A DNA stretch of 8,563 nt, from contig JAITON010000165.1 in NCBI GenBank assembly GCA_031289935.1, positions 1 to 8,563 of the forward strand, read 5' to 3'. This document shows positions 1 to 6,442 of the stretch, in pieces (positions within the stretch are counted from its first letter, which is position 1; each line of letters starts with the position of its first letter). Below the pieces are notes generated by a model. That model did not search any database. It had not been told where the DNA came from and saw only the letters and a list, made by a program, of their open reading frames with translations. The DNA is from Treponema sp. Lineage in GTDB: Bacteria; Spirochaetota; Spirochaetia; Treponematales; Breznakiellaceae. The position numbers and the translations under genes were made by a program.

Positions 1-492
1 CGGAAGAGTTTGTATGTCGAAAGCACGATACCCAGCTACGCTACGGCGTGGCCAAGTAGAGATACCATTATCGCCGGACACCAGGCCGCCACGAGGTTGT
101 TTTGGGAAGAGGAACGGCACAAGTATGACCTGTTCATCAGCGACTATGTACTTGATGAGATTCGCTGTGGTGATCCACAGGCCGCGCAAAAGCGGCTCGA
201 ACTTTTTGAGGGCATTCCCGTGTACCCCAAAACGGCTGAAATAGACGCTCTGGCGGCAATGTACTGGAAGCTGCTTGGCATCCCAGACCGGGCAAAGACG
301 GATTGCAACCATCTGGCAGTGTGCGTACTGGAGGGTATCAATTATTTGCTTACCTGGAACTGCGCACATTTGGGGCTTCCCTCATATATAACGATGCGAG
401 AATATAACGACGGGCACGGACTCTGGACGCCTCTTTTGATAACGCCGGAAGTCTTGATGCCCTATATCCCACTGAAGGAAATGCTATCATGA
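1..492 (+). CDS. PIN-domain (VapC-like) toxin, 5' partial
   Basis: Probable ribonuclease toxin of a type II toxin-antitoxin pair. The reading frame is open to the left edge: the visible residues RKSLYVESTIPSY resemble the N-terminus of PIN proteins that start only a few residues earlier, so the true start most likely lies just outside the window and the TTG at 10 is not the start. Numbering from that TTG codon as residue 1, the acidic residues expected of a PIN nuclease site are E4 (YVESTIPSY), D45/D49/E50 (ISDYVLDEI) and D98 (AKTDCNHLAV), followed by the typical LLTWN stretch at 113-117. There is no signal peptide or membrane segment. The stop overlaps the start of the next small gene (ATGA at 489-492), the tight coupling usual for toxin-antitoxin pairs, here with the toxin first. 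The PIN family call is firm; the RNA target is unknown and the toxin role is inferred from family and context. Confidence 0.82.
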   Translation, partial: RKSLYVESTIPSYATAWPSRDTIIAGHQAATRLFWEEERHKYDLFISDYVLDEIRCGDPQAAQKRLELFEGIPVYPKTAEIDALAAMYWKLLGIPDRAKTDCNHLAVCVLEGINYLLTWNCAHLGLPSYITMREYNDGHGLWTPLLITPEVLMPYIPLKEMLS

Positions 493-707
493 GCGGTTTT
501 TATGATCCAATCGTTGCCGAAGTGCGGCACACACGGGAAAAATTGTTGGAACAATATGGCGGCCCGGAAGGCTACAGCAAGCATCTGGACGAGATGCGCC
601 CCTACTGGGAAGCGCGGGGCTGGCACTATGTAACCCCGGAAGAACATGCGGCGCGAATTGCGCGCCAACGTGACGGCGGCGATAGAGGGATAGAGAAGAG
701 AGGATAG
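489..707 (+). CDS. Small putative antitoxin partner of the PIN toxin
   Basis: A 72-residue protein whose ATG overlaps the toxin stop (ATGA), so it is probably translated by coupling with the toxin. Its start, MSGFYDPIVAEVRHTREKL, resembles the short 'DPIVxEVRxxRE' proteins that commonly accompany this type of PIN gene. I infer that it neutralises the toxin by binding it; no DNA-binding fold is evident from the sequence. Residues 20-57 are rich in charged and aromatic residues. The last ten or so residues (GGDRGIEKRG) are encoded inside the GATAGAG repeat stretch that begins at 681, so the C-terminus and stop codon may have been supplied by the repeat and the ancestral protein may have ended differently. 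The antitoxin assignment rests on position and similarity remembered for the family. Confidence 0.68.
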   Translation: MSGFYDPIVAEVRHTREKLLEQYGGPEGYSKHLDEMRPYWEARGWHYVTPEEHAARIARQRDGGDRGIEKRG

Positions 708-775
708 AGGAAGGCGCGTGGTTTGTAGGTGAACTTGTTCGCCCGATTGCGCCTCTAATCTCTATTCCTCTATCC
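688..775. repeat. Imperfect long inverted repeat built of GATAGAG-type units
   Basis: The left arm (about 688-717) is purine-rich with three GGATAGAG/GATAGAG-like units; the right arm (about 749-775) is its pyrimidine-rich complement. The best perfect pairing is GGATAGAGGAA at 702-712 with its reverse complement at 765-775, and GGCGC near 713-717 can pair with GCGCC at about 749-753 in a shifted register. Further degenerate TCTCTATTCTCT-like sequence continues to about 812. The left arm overlaps the end of the antitoxin gene. A transcript could fold into a long hairpin here, which might end the toxin-antitoxin transcript, but there is no U-tract, so terminator function is not supported. It may be a dispersed intergenic repeat. 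Confidence 0.6.
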
Positions 776-844
776 ATCTGAACGTCTCTATTCTCTGTGA
801 TCTCTTTGTCTATTATCTGCATGAGGAGCGGAGTAAGCGTGAGG

Positions 845-1168
845 ATGGAAAAACCGCAGCCCATGACCAAAGGCACCCTCCGTATTATTGAAGCCCTCCG
901 CGCCGTTCCCCCGGGCCGGGTGAGCTGCTACCGGGACATTGCCCTGGCGGCGGGGTTCCCCAACGGGGCCCGGCAGGTGGTGCGGGTCCTCCATTCCCTG
1001 TCGGAAAAGCAGGGCCTCCCCTGGCACCGGGTCCTCCGGGTCGATGGCTGCATCGCCCTGGAAGCGGGGGCGGGCCGGGAACTTCAGACGGCGCTCCTGC
1101 GGGCCGAGGGGGTGGAGGTGTCCGGGGAGGGCCGGGTGGACCTTGCGCGCTACGGGCTTCGGCGCTAG
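845..1168 (+). CDS. atl: Alkyltransferase-like protein (ATL), MGMT-fold, PWHR motif
   Basis: A 107-residue protein made up only of the DNA-binding/active-site domain of O6-alkylguanine-DNA alkyltransferases. The motif that is PCHR in active enzymes reads P59-W60-H61-R62, so the methyl-accepting cysteine is a tryptophan. This is the signature of ATL proteins (YbaZ/Atl1 group), which bind O6-alkylguanine, bend the DNA and hand the lesion to nucleotide excision repair rather than repairing it. The helix-turn-helix segment with the nucleotide-flipping arginine lies around ALAAGFPNGARQVVRVLHS (33-51). I chose ATG 845 because homologous sequence begins at about residue 8; GTG 839 (GGAG at 830-833) and the upstream in-frame ATGs at 797 and 821 are alternatives. 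It ends 23 bp before the response regulator, so it may be co-transcribed with the two-component system. Confidence 0.88.
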   Translation: MEKPQPMTKGTLRIIEALRAVPPGRVSCYRDIALAAGFPNGARQVVRVLHSLSEKQGLPWHRVLRVDGCIALEAGAGRELQTALLRAEGVEVSGEGRVDLARYGLRR

Positions 1169-1191
1169 ACTTGCTGCCGGAGGAGCAATCC

Positions 1192-1905
1192 ATGACCAAA
1201 CAGGCTATGCAGACTATACTGATTGTTGAAGACGATATCCTCCTCAATGAGGGTATCGTGCTCTCGCTGCGACAGGCAAACTATCGCTTTGTCCAGTGCC
1301 GCAGTCTGCGGGAGGCCCGGGAATGCTGGCGCCAGGAGCGCTGGCCCGCGCCCGCGCTGGCGCCAGCGCTGATTATCCTGGACATCAATCTCCCCGACGG
1401 CAGCGGCCTCTCCTGGTGCCGGGAACTCAGGGCCGCATCCTCCGTACCGGTGCTGATGCTTACCGCCAGGGATACCGAGCTGGATATTGTTACGGGCCTT
1501 GAGTCTGGTGCAGACGATTACCTGACCAAGCCCTTCAGCCTGGCGGTGCTCCGGGCCCGGACTGCGGCGCTGCTCAGGCGGGGCGGGGGGGCGCGGCGCG
1601 GCAGTATTACTGCGGGCCCCTTCAGCCTGGACTTTGACGCTATGGTCTTTGCCAGGGATGGCCGGCCCCTGGAGCTTTCCAGGACCGAGCAGCGGCTCCT
1701 TAAACTTCTGGTGATGAATCCCGGCCAAACCATTCCCCGGGAGCGTTTGATTGAGCGGGGCTGGCAGGGCGCCGAATACCTGGACGAAAACGCCCTGTCT
1801 GTGACCATAAGGCGGCTCCGGGAGAAGCTGGAGGACGAGCCCGGCCGGCCCGTGTATATCAAGACGGTCTACGGCCAGGGTTACCTCTGGGCGGCTCCCT
1901 TTTGA
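1192..1905 (+). CDS. OmpR/PhoB-family response regulator
   Basis: Two-component DNA-binding response regulator of 237 residues. The receiver domain (about 8-122) shows the acidic pair D14/D15, phosphoacceptor D64 in LIILDINLPDGSG, switch T91 (LMLTA) and K113 (DDYLTKPF). The winged-helix DNA-binding domain (about 140-237) carries LSRTEQRLLKLL, the recognition-helix region ENALSVTIRRLREKLE and the terminal TVYGQGYLW. The start is ATG 1192, preceded by GGAGGAG at 1179-1185; a TTG at 1171 is in frame but lies before this site. D64 sits about ten residues later than is usual because of a Trp/Pro/Ala-rich insertion (about 46-59), encoded by palindromic DNA at 1326-1370. The gene overlaps the kinase start by four bases, so the pair is translationally coupled. 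Target genes cannot be deduced. Confidence 0.95.
   Translation: MTKQAMQTILIVEDDILLNEGIVLSLRQANYRFVQCRSLREARECWRQERWPAPALAPALIILDINLPDGSGLSWCRELRAASSVPVLMLTARDTELDIVTGLESGADDYLTKPFSLAVLRARTAALLRRGGGARRGSITAGPFSLDFDAMVFARDGRPLELSRTEQRLLKLLVMNPGQTIPRERLIERGWQGAEYLDENALSVTIRRLREKLEDEPGRPVYIKTVYGQGYLWAAPF
1326..1370. repeat. GC-rich palindromic repeat inside the response regulator gene
   Basis: CTGGCGCCAG, itself a palindrome, occurs at 1326-1335 and again at 1357-1366. The second copy is the centre of a perfect 16-bp palindrome at 1354-1369, and AGCGCTGGC at 1337-1345 pairs with GCCAGCGCT at 1362-1370. The translation is a Trp/Pro/Ala-rich loop before the third beta strand of the receiver, where related regulators are shorter. 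It looks like in-frame expansion of a small repeat at a tolerant loop. Confidence 0.6.
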
Positions 1906-2870
1906 CCAGGCTCTTGGCGGCGCTGGCGGCGGCGGCCTTGATTGCGGCGGGTATCATCGTCTGGAGGAGCCGCGTAAGGGAGCGGCGGGTCATGGAGCGT
2001 CTGGCCGGGATGTTGGACGCGGCCATGGACGCAGGCTTTACCGAGACGAGCTTCGACGAGTCCCTGTTTTCTGCCCTGGAGGCCAAACTTGCCCGCTGGC
2101 TCAAGGCATCGGCCCTGTCCCGGCAAAACCTTGCGGCGGAAAAGGAGCGTATCAAGACCTTGATTTCCGACATCTCCCACCAGACCAAGGCCCCGGTGGC
2201 GAATCTCCTCCTCTATGCGGGCCTTCTGGCCGAGGCCGGAAAAGCTCCGGAGGAGAGCCGCTCCCGGCATGGGAGCCGCTCCCATGCCGCCCTGATCGTA
2301 TCTCAGGCAGAGAAACTGCGCTTCCTTACCGATGCGCTGGTAAAGGCATCGCGGCTTGAAACCGGGATTGTGTCCGTGGTCCCTGCGGCCAACAGTGTTG
2401 ATGCGCTCCTGGAAGAAGTTATCACCCAGCTAAAATCTGCCGCCCAGGCCAGGGACATCAGCATCAGCTTCCTGCGCAGTAATACTATCGCTGTCTTTGA
2501 CCCCAAGTGGACTGCCGAGGCGCTCTCTAACATTATTGATAACGCCATAAAGTACACGCCCCCAGGCGGACGGGTCTCCCTGAGGGCAGGGGCCTTCGAG
2601 CTTTTCTGCCGCATTGACATTGAGGATACGGGGCCTGGTATTGCCGAAGATGAGCAGGCCAGGGTATTCGGGCGTTTCTACCGTTCCCCTAGGGTGCAAC
2701 AGAGCGAGGGCGTGGGCTTGGGGCTCTACCTGGCCCGGGAGATGGTGAGTGTCCAGGGGGGCTATATCAGCCTGCGCTCCGCACCGGGCGAGGGCTCGTG
2801 TTTTTCGGTGTTTCTCCCTGCTGCCGGCGGATCTCGTAGAGGAGTATCCCTGCGGCCACCGACACGTTGA
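1902..2870 (+). CDS. Sensor histidine kinase with a single N-terminal membrane segment
   Basis: A 322-residue kinase partnering the preceding regulator. It starts at TTG 1902, overlapping the regulator stop (TTGA). One hydrophobic segment (about 4-20, rich in Ala/Leu/Ile) is followed directly by a basic stretch and a cytoplasmic helix; there is no extracellular sensor domain, so it probably senses through the membrane or through another protein. The HisKA motif is ISDISHQTKAPVANLLLY with phospho-acceptor H93. The ATPase domain shows the N-box (N210, N214 in LSNIIDNAIKY), DTGPGI (242-247), FGRFYRSP and GVGLGL (270-275). The order and wording resemble DISHQ-type kinases of the VanS/BceS style. 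A repeat-encoded insertion lies at about 119-128 between the two dimerisation helices. Conserved sequence ends at P306 (CFSVFLP); the last 16 residues (arginine-rich) are read antisense through the rRNA methyltransferase gene. Confidence 0.93.
   Translation: MTRLLAALAAAALIAAGIIVWRSRVRERRVMERLAGMLDAAMDAGFTETSFDESLFSALEAKLARWLKASALSRQNLAAEKERIKTLISDISHQTKAPVANLLLYAGLLAEAGKAPEESRSRHGSRSHAALIVSQAEKLRFLTDALVKASRLETGIVSVVPAANSVDALLEEVITQLKSAAQARDISISFLRSNTIAVFDPKWTAEALSNIIDNAIKYTPPGGRVSLRAGAFELFCRIDIEDTGPGIAEDEQARVFGRFYRSPRVQQSEGVGLGLYLAREMVSVQGGYISLRSAPGEGSCFSVFLPAAGGSRRGVSLRPPTR
2255..2288. repeat. Duplication forming a 23-bp palindrome in the kinase gene
   Basis: GAGCCGCTCCC occurs at 2255-2265 and again at 2273-2283, exactly 18 bases apart, so six codons are added in frame. 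The second copy completes a near-perfect palindrome at 2266-2288: arms of 11 bp (GGCATGGGAGC and its complement) around one base. The protein reads SRSRHGSRSH here. The site is the linker between the two helices of the HisKA domain, where an insertion could be tolerated. Confidence 0.75.
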
Positions 2871-3561
2871 GGGAGTCGATGCGGCCTCCGGAGGGCACGG
2901 CAACCATACCGTCGCAGGCTTCCCGGAGCAGCCGGCTGAGTCCCGTACCCTCGCCACCCAGGGCCAGGGCGACCCGGCCCCGGAGATCCTTGCTGTAGAC
3001 CGGCTCCCCGTCCATGTCCGCGCCGTAGATCCAGAAGCCCGCTTCCTTGAGCTGTTCCAGGGTCCGGACCAGGTTAGCGGTCTCTGCGGCGGGTACCCAG
3101 GCGGCGGCCCCGGCGGATGTCTGGGCGATGATCTCTGCGTGCTTGGCTGTGCGCCGCCGCCGGCTGATTACCAGATCCACGCCGAACTGGTCGCAGGACC
3201 GGAGGATAGCCCCGTAGTTATGGGGATCAGTGATCTCGTCCAGTACCAGAACCAGGGCATTGGGGCCTCCCGCCGGACCGAGCCGGGCAAGGAACGCTTC
3301 CACGGTGGTCTCTGTGCCGACGGTGCCGCCGGCGGTGCCGCCTTCTCCGGGGCCCGAAACTTCCAGGGCAATGCCCCGGTGATCCGAGGCAATCCGGTCC
3401 AGGTCGAAGGTCCCCACCCGGTCCACCCGGATCTTATGGGAGGCGGCCAGGGCAAGAAGCTCCCGGGCACGGGGACCGGCCTTGGCCACCAGGAGGGGGC
3501 CTGCACCGGCTCCTCCCGATTTAATCCGCTCTTCAATGGCATGAAAGCCCGTCAGGTACAT
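2767..3561 (-). CDS. rlmB: 23S rRNA 2'-O-ribose methyltransferase, RlmB/TrmH (SpoU) family
   Basis: S-adenosylmethionine-dependent enzyme of 264 residues, expected to methylate the ribose of a guanosine in 23S rRNA (Gm2251 in E. coli numbering). The N-terminal substrate-binding domain starts MYLTGFHAIEERI. The SpoU knot domain has motif 1 DPHNYGAILRSCDQFG (N115, R121), motif 2 ALGGEGTGLSRLL (E203) and motif 3 IDSLNVSVAAGILLYE (S230, N232), all with the expected residues. The start is ATG at 3561 on the minus strand: the frame is open further upstream but without similarity, and a GGGG precedes this start by a few bases. A Gly/Thr-rich linker at about 70-85 separates the domains. The last 16 residues after Q248 lie antisense in the kinase gene. 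It diverges from trpS across a 114-bp spacer. RlmB is preferred over other SpoU members from the N-terminal domain and length. Confidence 0.9.
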   Translation of the reverse strand: MYLTGFHAIEERIKSGGAGAGPLLVAKAGPRARELLALAASHKIRVDRVGTFDLDRIASDHRGIALEVSGPGEGGTAGGTVGTETTVEAFLARLGPAGGPNALVLVLDEITDPHNYGAILRSCDQFGVDLVISRRRRTAKHAEIIAQTSAGAAAWVPAAETANLVRTLEQLKEAGFWIYGADMDGEPVYSKDLRGRVALALGGEGTGLSRLLREACDGMVAVPSGGRIDSLNVSVAAGILLYEIRRQQGETPKNTSPRPVRSAG

Positions 3562-3675
3562 GGTAAACCCCCATAGTAGGGTATAGGGTATCTTATAGAA
3601 GAATTTTGGACAAGGGAGCCAAGGATGCCGCCATATCTTTACATCTCCGGCCTTTCCCGCTATGATGGGTCCACT
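3562..3675. promoter_or_regulatory. Divergent intergenic region between rlmB and trpS
   Basis: AT-richer than its flanks. It must contain the promoters of both genes unless trpS starts at 3625. TAGGGTA occurs twice in tandem at 3577-3590. TATCTT (about 3589-3594) is a possible -10 for trpS, but no clear -35 stands the right distance away. AGGGAG at 3613-3618 is a good ribosome binding site for an in-frame ATG at 3625. I see no attenuator or T-box-like structure. Confidence 0.4.
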
Positions 3676-4674
3676 ATGAAAAAGATAGCCCTCACGGGGA
3701 TTAAACCCACCGGCGATCCCCATATTGCTAACTACCTGGGGAGCATCAAGCCGGCCCTGGCATTGGCCGGGGAGTACGACGCCCGTTATTTTATCGCCGA
3801 CTACCACGCACTGAACACCATGAAGGACCCCAGGGAACTGGCGGCTTGCATCCGCAAGGTGGCGGCCGGCTGGCTGGCCGGGGGGCTTGATCCCGAAAAG
3901 GTCATCTTTTACCGCCAGAGTTCCATCCCCGAGACCTTCGAGCTTGCCAGCCTGCTGATGGCCTTTACGTCCAAGGGGCTGATGAACCGGGCCCACGCCT
4001 ATAAGGCGGCGGTGCAAGATAATGCGGAACGGGGAGCTGATCCGGACGCGGGGGTCAATATGGGGCTCTTTACCTACCCGGTACTCATGGCGGCGGATAT
4101 CATCCTCTTTGATGCTGACATAGTGCCCGTGGGACAGGACCAGGTGCAGCACATTGAGATGGCCCAGGACATTGCCCAGGCGGTGAACTTTAACTACAAG
4201 CAAGAGCTGTTCAAGCTGCCCCAGGCGGCGGTGCAGGAGCAGGTGGCGGTGGTGCCGGGCCTGGACGGCCGGAAGATGAGCAAGAGCTACGGCAATACGA
4301 TCCCCCTCTTTGCGAGCGAGGCCATGCTCCTTAAGACCATCAAGCGGATGGTAACCGATTCCCAACCCGTGGAAGCGCCCAAGGACCCGGAGACGAGCCA
4401 AATCTTTCTCTTGTATAAACTCTTTGCCACGAAGGATGAGCAGACCGCTTTAGCTGCCCGTTACCGGGGCGGGGGCATGGGCTGGGGAGAGGCCAAGGAA
4501 GAGCTCTTCCGGGTGATCAACCGGGAACTGGCCCCCTTGCGTGAACGCTACAACGCGATAATGGCCGATCTGGCCGGCCTGGATCGTATTCTAGCCCGGG
4601 GCGCCGAGAAGGCCCGGCCCATTGCGGCGGCTACGGTGGCCCGGTTCAGAAAGGCCGCAGGCATCGACTGGTAG
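3676..4674 (+). CDS. trpS: Tryptophanyl-tRNA synthetase
   Basis: Cytoplasmic class I aminoacyl-tRNA synthetase that charges tRNA-Trp; 332 residues, the usual bacterial length. The N-terminus MKKIALTGIKPTGDPHIANYLGS is typical, with the HIGH-type signature as PHIAN (Ala instead of the common Gly). The KMSKS loop is exact (200-204, GRKMSKSYGN). Other family stretches are FIADYHALNT, GLMNRAHAYKA, VLMAADIILFDADIVPVGQDQVQHIEMAQDIA and the C-terminal anticodon-binding helices. I chose ATG 3676 because the conserved protein begins there, but no good ribosome binding site precedes it. The in-frame ATG 3625, with AGGGAG six bases upstream, would add 17 residues and may be the real start. It is followed 29 bp later by the phosphate transporter gene, suggesting co-transcription. 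Confidence 0.95.
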   Translation: MKKIALTGIKPTGDPHIANYLGSIKPALALAGEYDARYFIADYHALNTMKDPRELAACIRKVAAGWLAGGLDPEKVIFYRQSSIPETFELASLLMAFTSKGLMNRAHAYKAAVQDNAERGADPDAGVNMGLFTYPVLMAADIILFDADIVPVGQDQVQHIEMAQDIAQAVNFNYKQELFKLPQAAVQEQVAVVPGLDGRKMSKSYGNTIPLFASEAMLLKTIKRMVTDSQPVEAPKDPETSQIFLLYKLFATKDEQTALAARYRGGGMGWGEAKEELFRVINRELAPLRERYNAIMADLAGLDRILARGAEKARPIAAATVARFRKAAGIDW

Positions 4675-4703
4675 GGAAATATACCATCCCCAAAGGAGAA
4701 GTC

Positions 4704-6404
4704 ATGGGAATCCTGGGAGATCTGTTTAGTCTGGCAGGAGGGCTCTGCCTTTTCCTCTACGGCGTCAAGATTATGAGCGACGGGGTTCAGCAGGCAGCAG
4801 GCGACCGGCTCCAGAAGGCCCTGAATTTTATGACCGGGAACCGGATCATGGGGGTGTTCACCGGTGCGGTGGTAACTACCATGGTCCAGTCCTCCTCGGC
4901 GGTGTCGGTCATGCTGATCTCTTTTGTCAACGCCGGCATCCTCAGCCTGACCCAGGCTATCGGGGTCATCATGGGCTCTAATATCGGTACCACCACCACG
5001 GCCTGGGTGGTGTCCCTCATCGGGTTTAAGTTTGACATTGCCGCCCTGGCCCTGCCTGCCCTGGCTCTGGGCTTTATCATGGGAAGCATCAAGTGGAAGC
5101 ACCAGGACCTGGGGAGCGTGTTTATGGGCTTCAGCTTCATCTTTTTGGGCCTGGAGTTCCTGACCCAGGGACTGCCCGAGGTGGACCCGGCATCGGTGGA
5201 GTTTATCGCCGGCCTTTCCGGGAGGGGGATACTATCGCTCCTTATCGGCGTGGGAACCGGCACGGTAGTAACCCTGTTGCTGCATTCCTCGGCGGCTACC
5301 ATCACCATGATCATTACCCTGGCCTTCGGGAAGATCCTTGCCTTTGACCTCGCTGCGGCCATGATCCTGGGGGCCAACATCGGCACCACTATTGACGCCA
5401 TCCTGGCGGCCATCGGGGGGAAGCCTGCGGCAAAGCAGACCGCCCTGGTGCACGTGCTCTTTAACCTGATGGGGGCCGTCATCGTCATGATCCTCTTCCG
5501 GCCCTTTGTGGCGCTGGTGGATTTCCTGGTCCCCGGCCCCCGGGATGGTGAGGGCGTCGCCACCCACCTGGCCATGTTTCACAGCGTGTTCAACATCACT
5601 TGTACCCTCATCTTTCTGCCCTTTGTGCGGCAGATTGCCGCCCTGGTGGGCCTTATCATCAAGGATAAAAGCGTTACGGCGCTGCAAGCGGGGGAAGAAG
5701 CCCCCAAGGCCTACCGTTTCGAGTACCAGAGCTCCATCTACAAGAGCCCTGAACTGGCGATTCTCCGGGCGGAAAAGGAGGTCCAGGATCTGGCCGGCAT
5801 TGCCTCCTCCATGTATACCCGCATACGGGCCGTTCTGCCGGGCGTCAAGGACGAGGGCGGCCGGGAAAAGCTCATCGACGAGCTCCTTGTAAAGATGCGG
5901 GAGCAGGAAGACTACGCAGACCAGATGCGGGAGGAGCTGACTCTGTTTTTCATGGAGTGCAGCCGACACCAGCTCAACCCCCGTTCGGAAAAGAAGGTCT
6001 CCATGCTGCTGCGGGTCATCGCCGACCTGGAAGAATTGACCGACCAGTGCGTGGGGGTGAGCATGCTCCTGGAACGGAGCGTCAAGAAGCGGCATATCTT
6101 CAAGCAGAAGGAGATGGATGCACTGGCCCCCTTTATCGGCATGGTGGAGGACTTCCTGAGCTTTGTGCGGGAACGGTTTGGCACCGGTTTTACTGCCGGT
6201 GAAGCGGGCTATGCTGAGGAACTGGAGAACCGGATCGACCACTTTAGGAACAAGCTGCGGAAGATGGGCCGCAAGCGTATCGAGGCCGGGGAGGACGTCA
6301 AGACCGAGCTGCTGTTCATCGACCTGGTGAAGCGCATTGAGCGTCTGGGGGACTACTGCTACAGCATCACCGAGGCATTATCCCAGATGAATCTTCCCCA
6401 CTGA
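4704..6404 (+). CDS. Na+/phosphate cotransporter family protein with PhoU-like C-terminal domain
   Basis: A 566-residue inner-membrane protein of the NptA/PNaS family. The membrane part (about 5-320) contains the two inverted family repeats: QSSSA (62-66) with GSNIGTTTTAW (91-101), and HSSAA (194-198) with GANIGTTIDA (223-232). These build the sodium/phosphate site, so the predicted role is Na+-driven phosphate transport. The soluble C-terminal half (about 340-560) is helical and charged and resembles a PhoU domain, probably regulatory. The start ATG 4704 is preceded by AAAGGAG at 4692-4698. Full length, with no broken motif. It lies 29 bp after trpS in the same direction. No terminator hairpin is evident in the 38 bp before the convergent tmk-like gene. 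Direction and ion coupling are family inference; E. coli YjbB relatives may export phosphate. Confidence 0.92.
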   Translation: MGILGDLFSLAGGLCLFLYGVKIMSDGVQQAAGDRLQKALNFMTGNRIMGVFTGAVVTTMVQSSSAVSVMLISFVNAGILSLTQAIGVIMGSNIGTTTTAWVVSLIGFKFDIAALALPALALGFIMGSIKWKHQDLGSVFMGFSFIFLGLEFLTQGLPEVDPASVEFIAGLSGRGILSLLIGVGTGTVVTLLLHSSAATITMIITLAFGKILAFDLAAAMILGANIGTTIDAILAAIGGKPAAKQTALVHVLFNLMGAVIVMILFRPFVALVDFLVPGPRDGEGVATHLAMFHSVFNITCTLIFLPFVRQIAALVGLIIKDKSVTALQAGEEAPKAYRFEYQSSIYKSPELAILRAEKEVQDLAGIASSMYTRIRAVLPGVKDEGGREKLIDELLVKMREQEDYADQMREELTLFFMECSRHQLNPRSEKKVSMLLRVIADLEELTDQCVGVSMLLERSVKKRHIFKQKEMDALAPFIGMVEDFLSFVRERFGTGFTAGEAGYAEELENRIDHFRNKLRKMGRKRIEAGEDVKTELLFIDLVKRIERLGDYCYSITEALSQMNLPH

Positions 6405-6442
6405 GCCGCAGGGAAGGCGTCTCTACCACGAAAAGATTATAG

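Noticed and set aside
10..12. TTG as start of the PIN toxin
   Set aside because: The frame is open to the window edge and family proteins have a few more residues before the conserved YVESTIPSY, so the gene is treated as 5' partial.
2749..3576. Long plus-strand open frame of 275 codons
   Set aside because: It is the antisense shadow of rlmB; its composition is low-complexity Gly/Pro-rich with no motifs, while the opposite strand carries all three SpoU motifs.
3562..4401. Upstream extension of the minus-strand rlmB frame through trpS
   Set aside because: The extension is antisense to trpS and has no methyltransferase similarity; the conserved start MYLTGFHAIEER is at 3561.
5232..6242. 336-codon minus-strand open frame
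   Set aside because: Shadow of the phosphate transporter gene; Gln/His/Gly-rich with no recognisable motif.
6405..6442. Terminator between the phosphate transporter gene and tmk
   Set aside because: No stable inverted repeat followed by a T-run is visible in the 38 bp.
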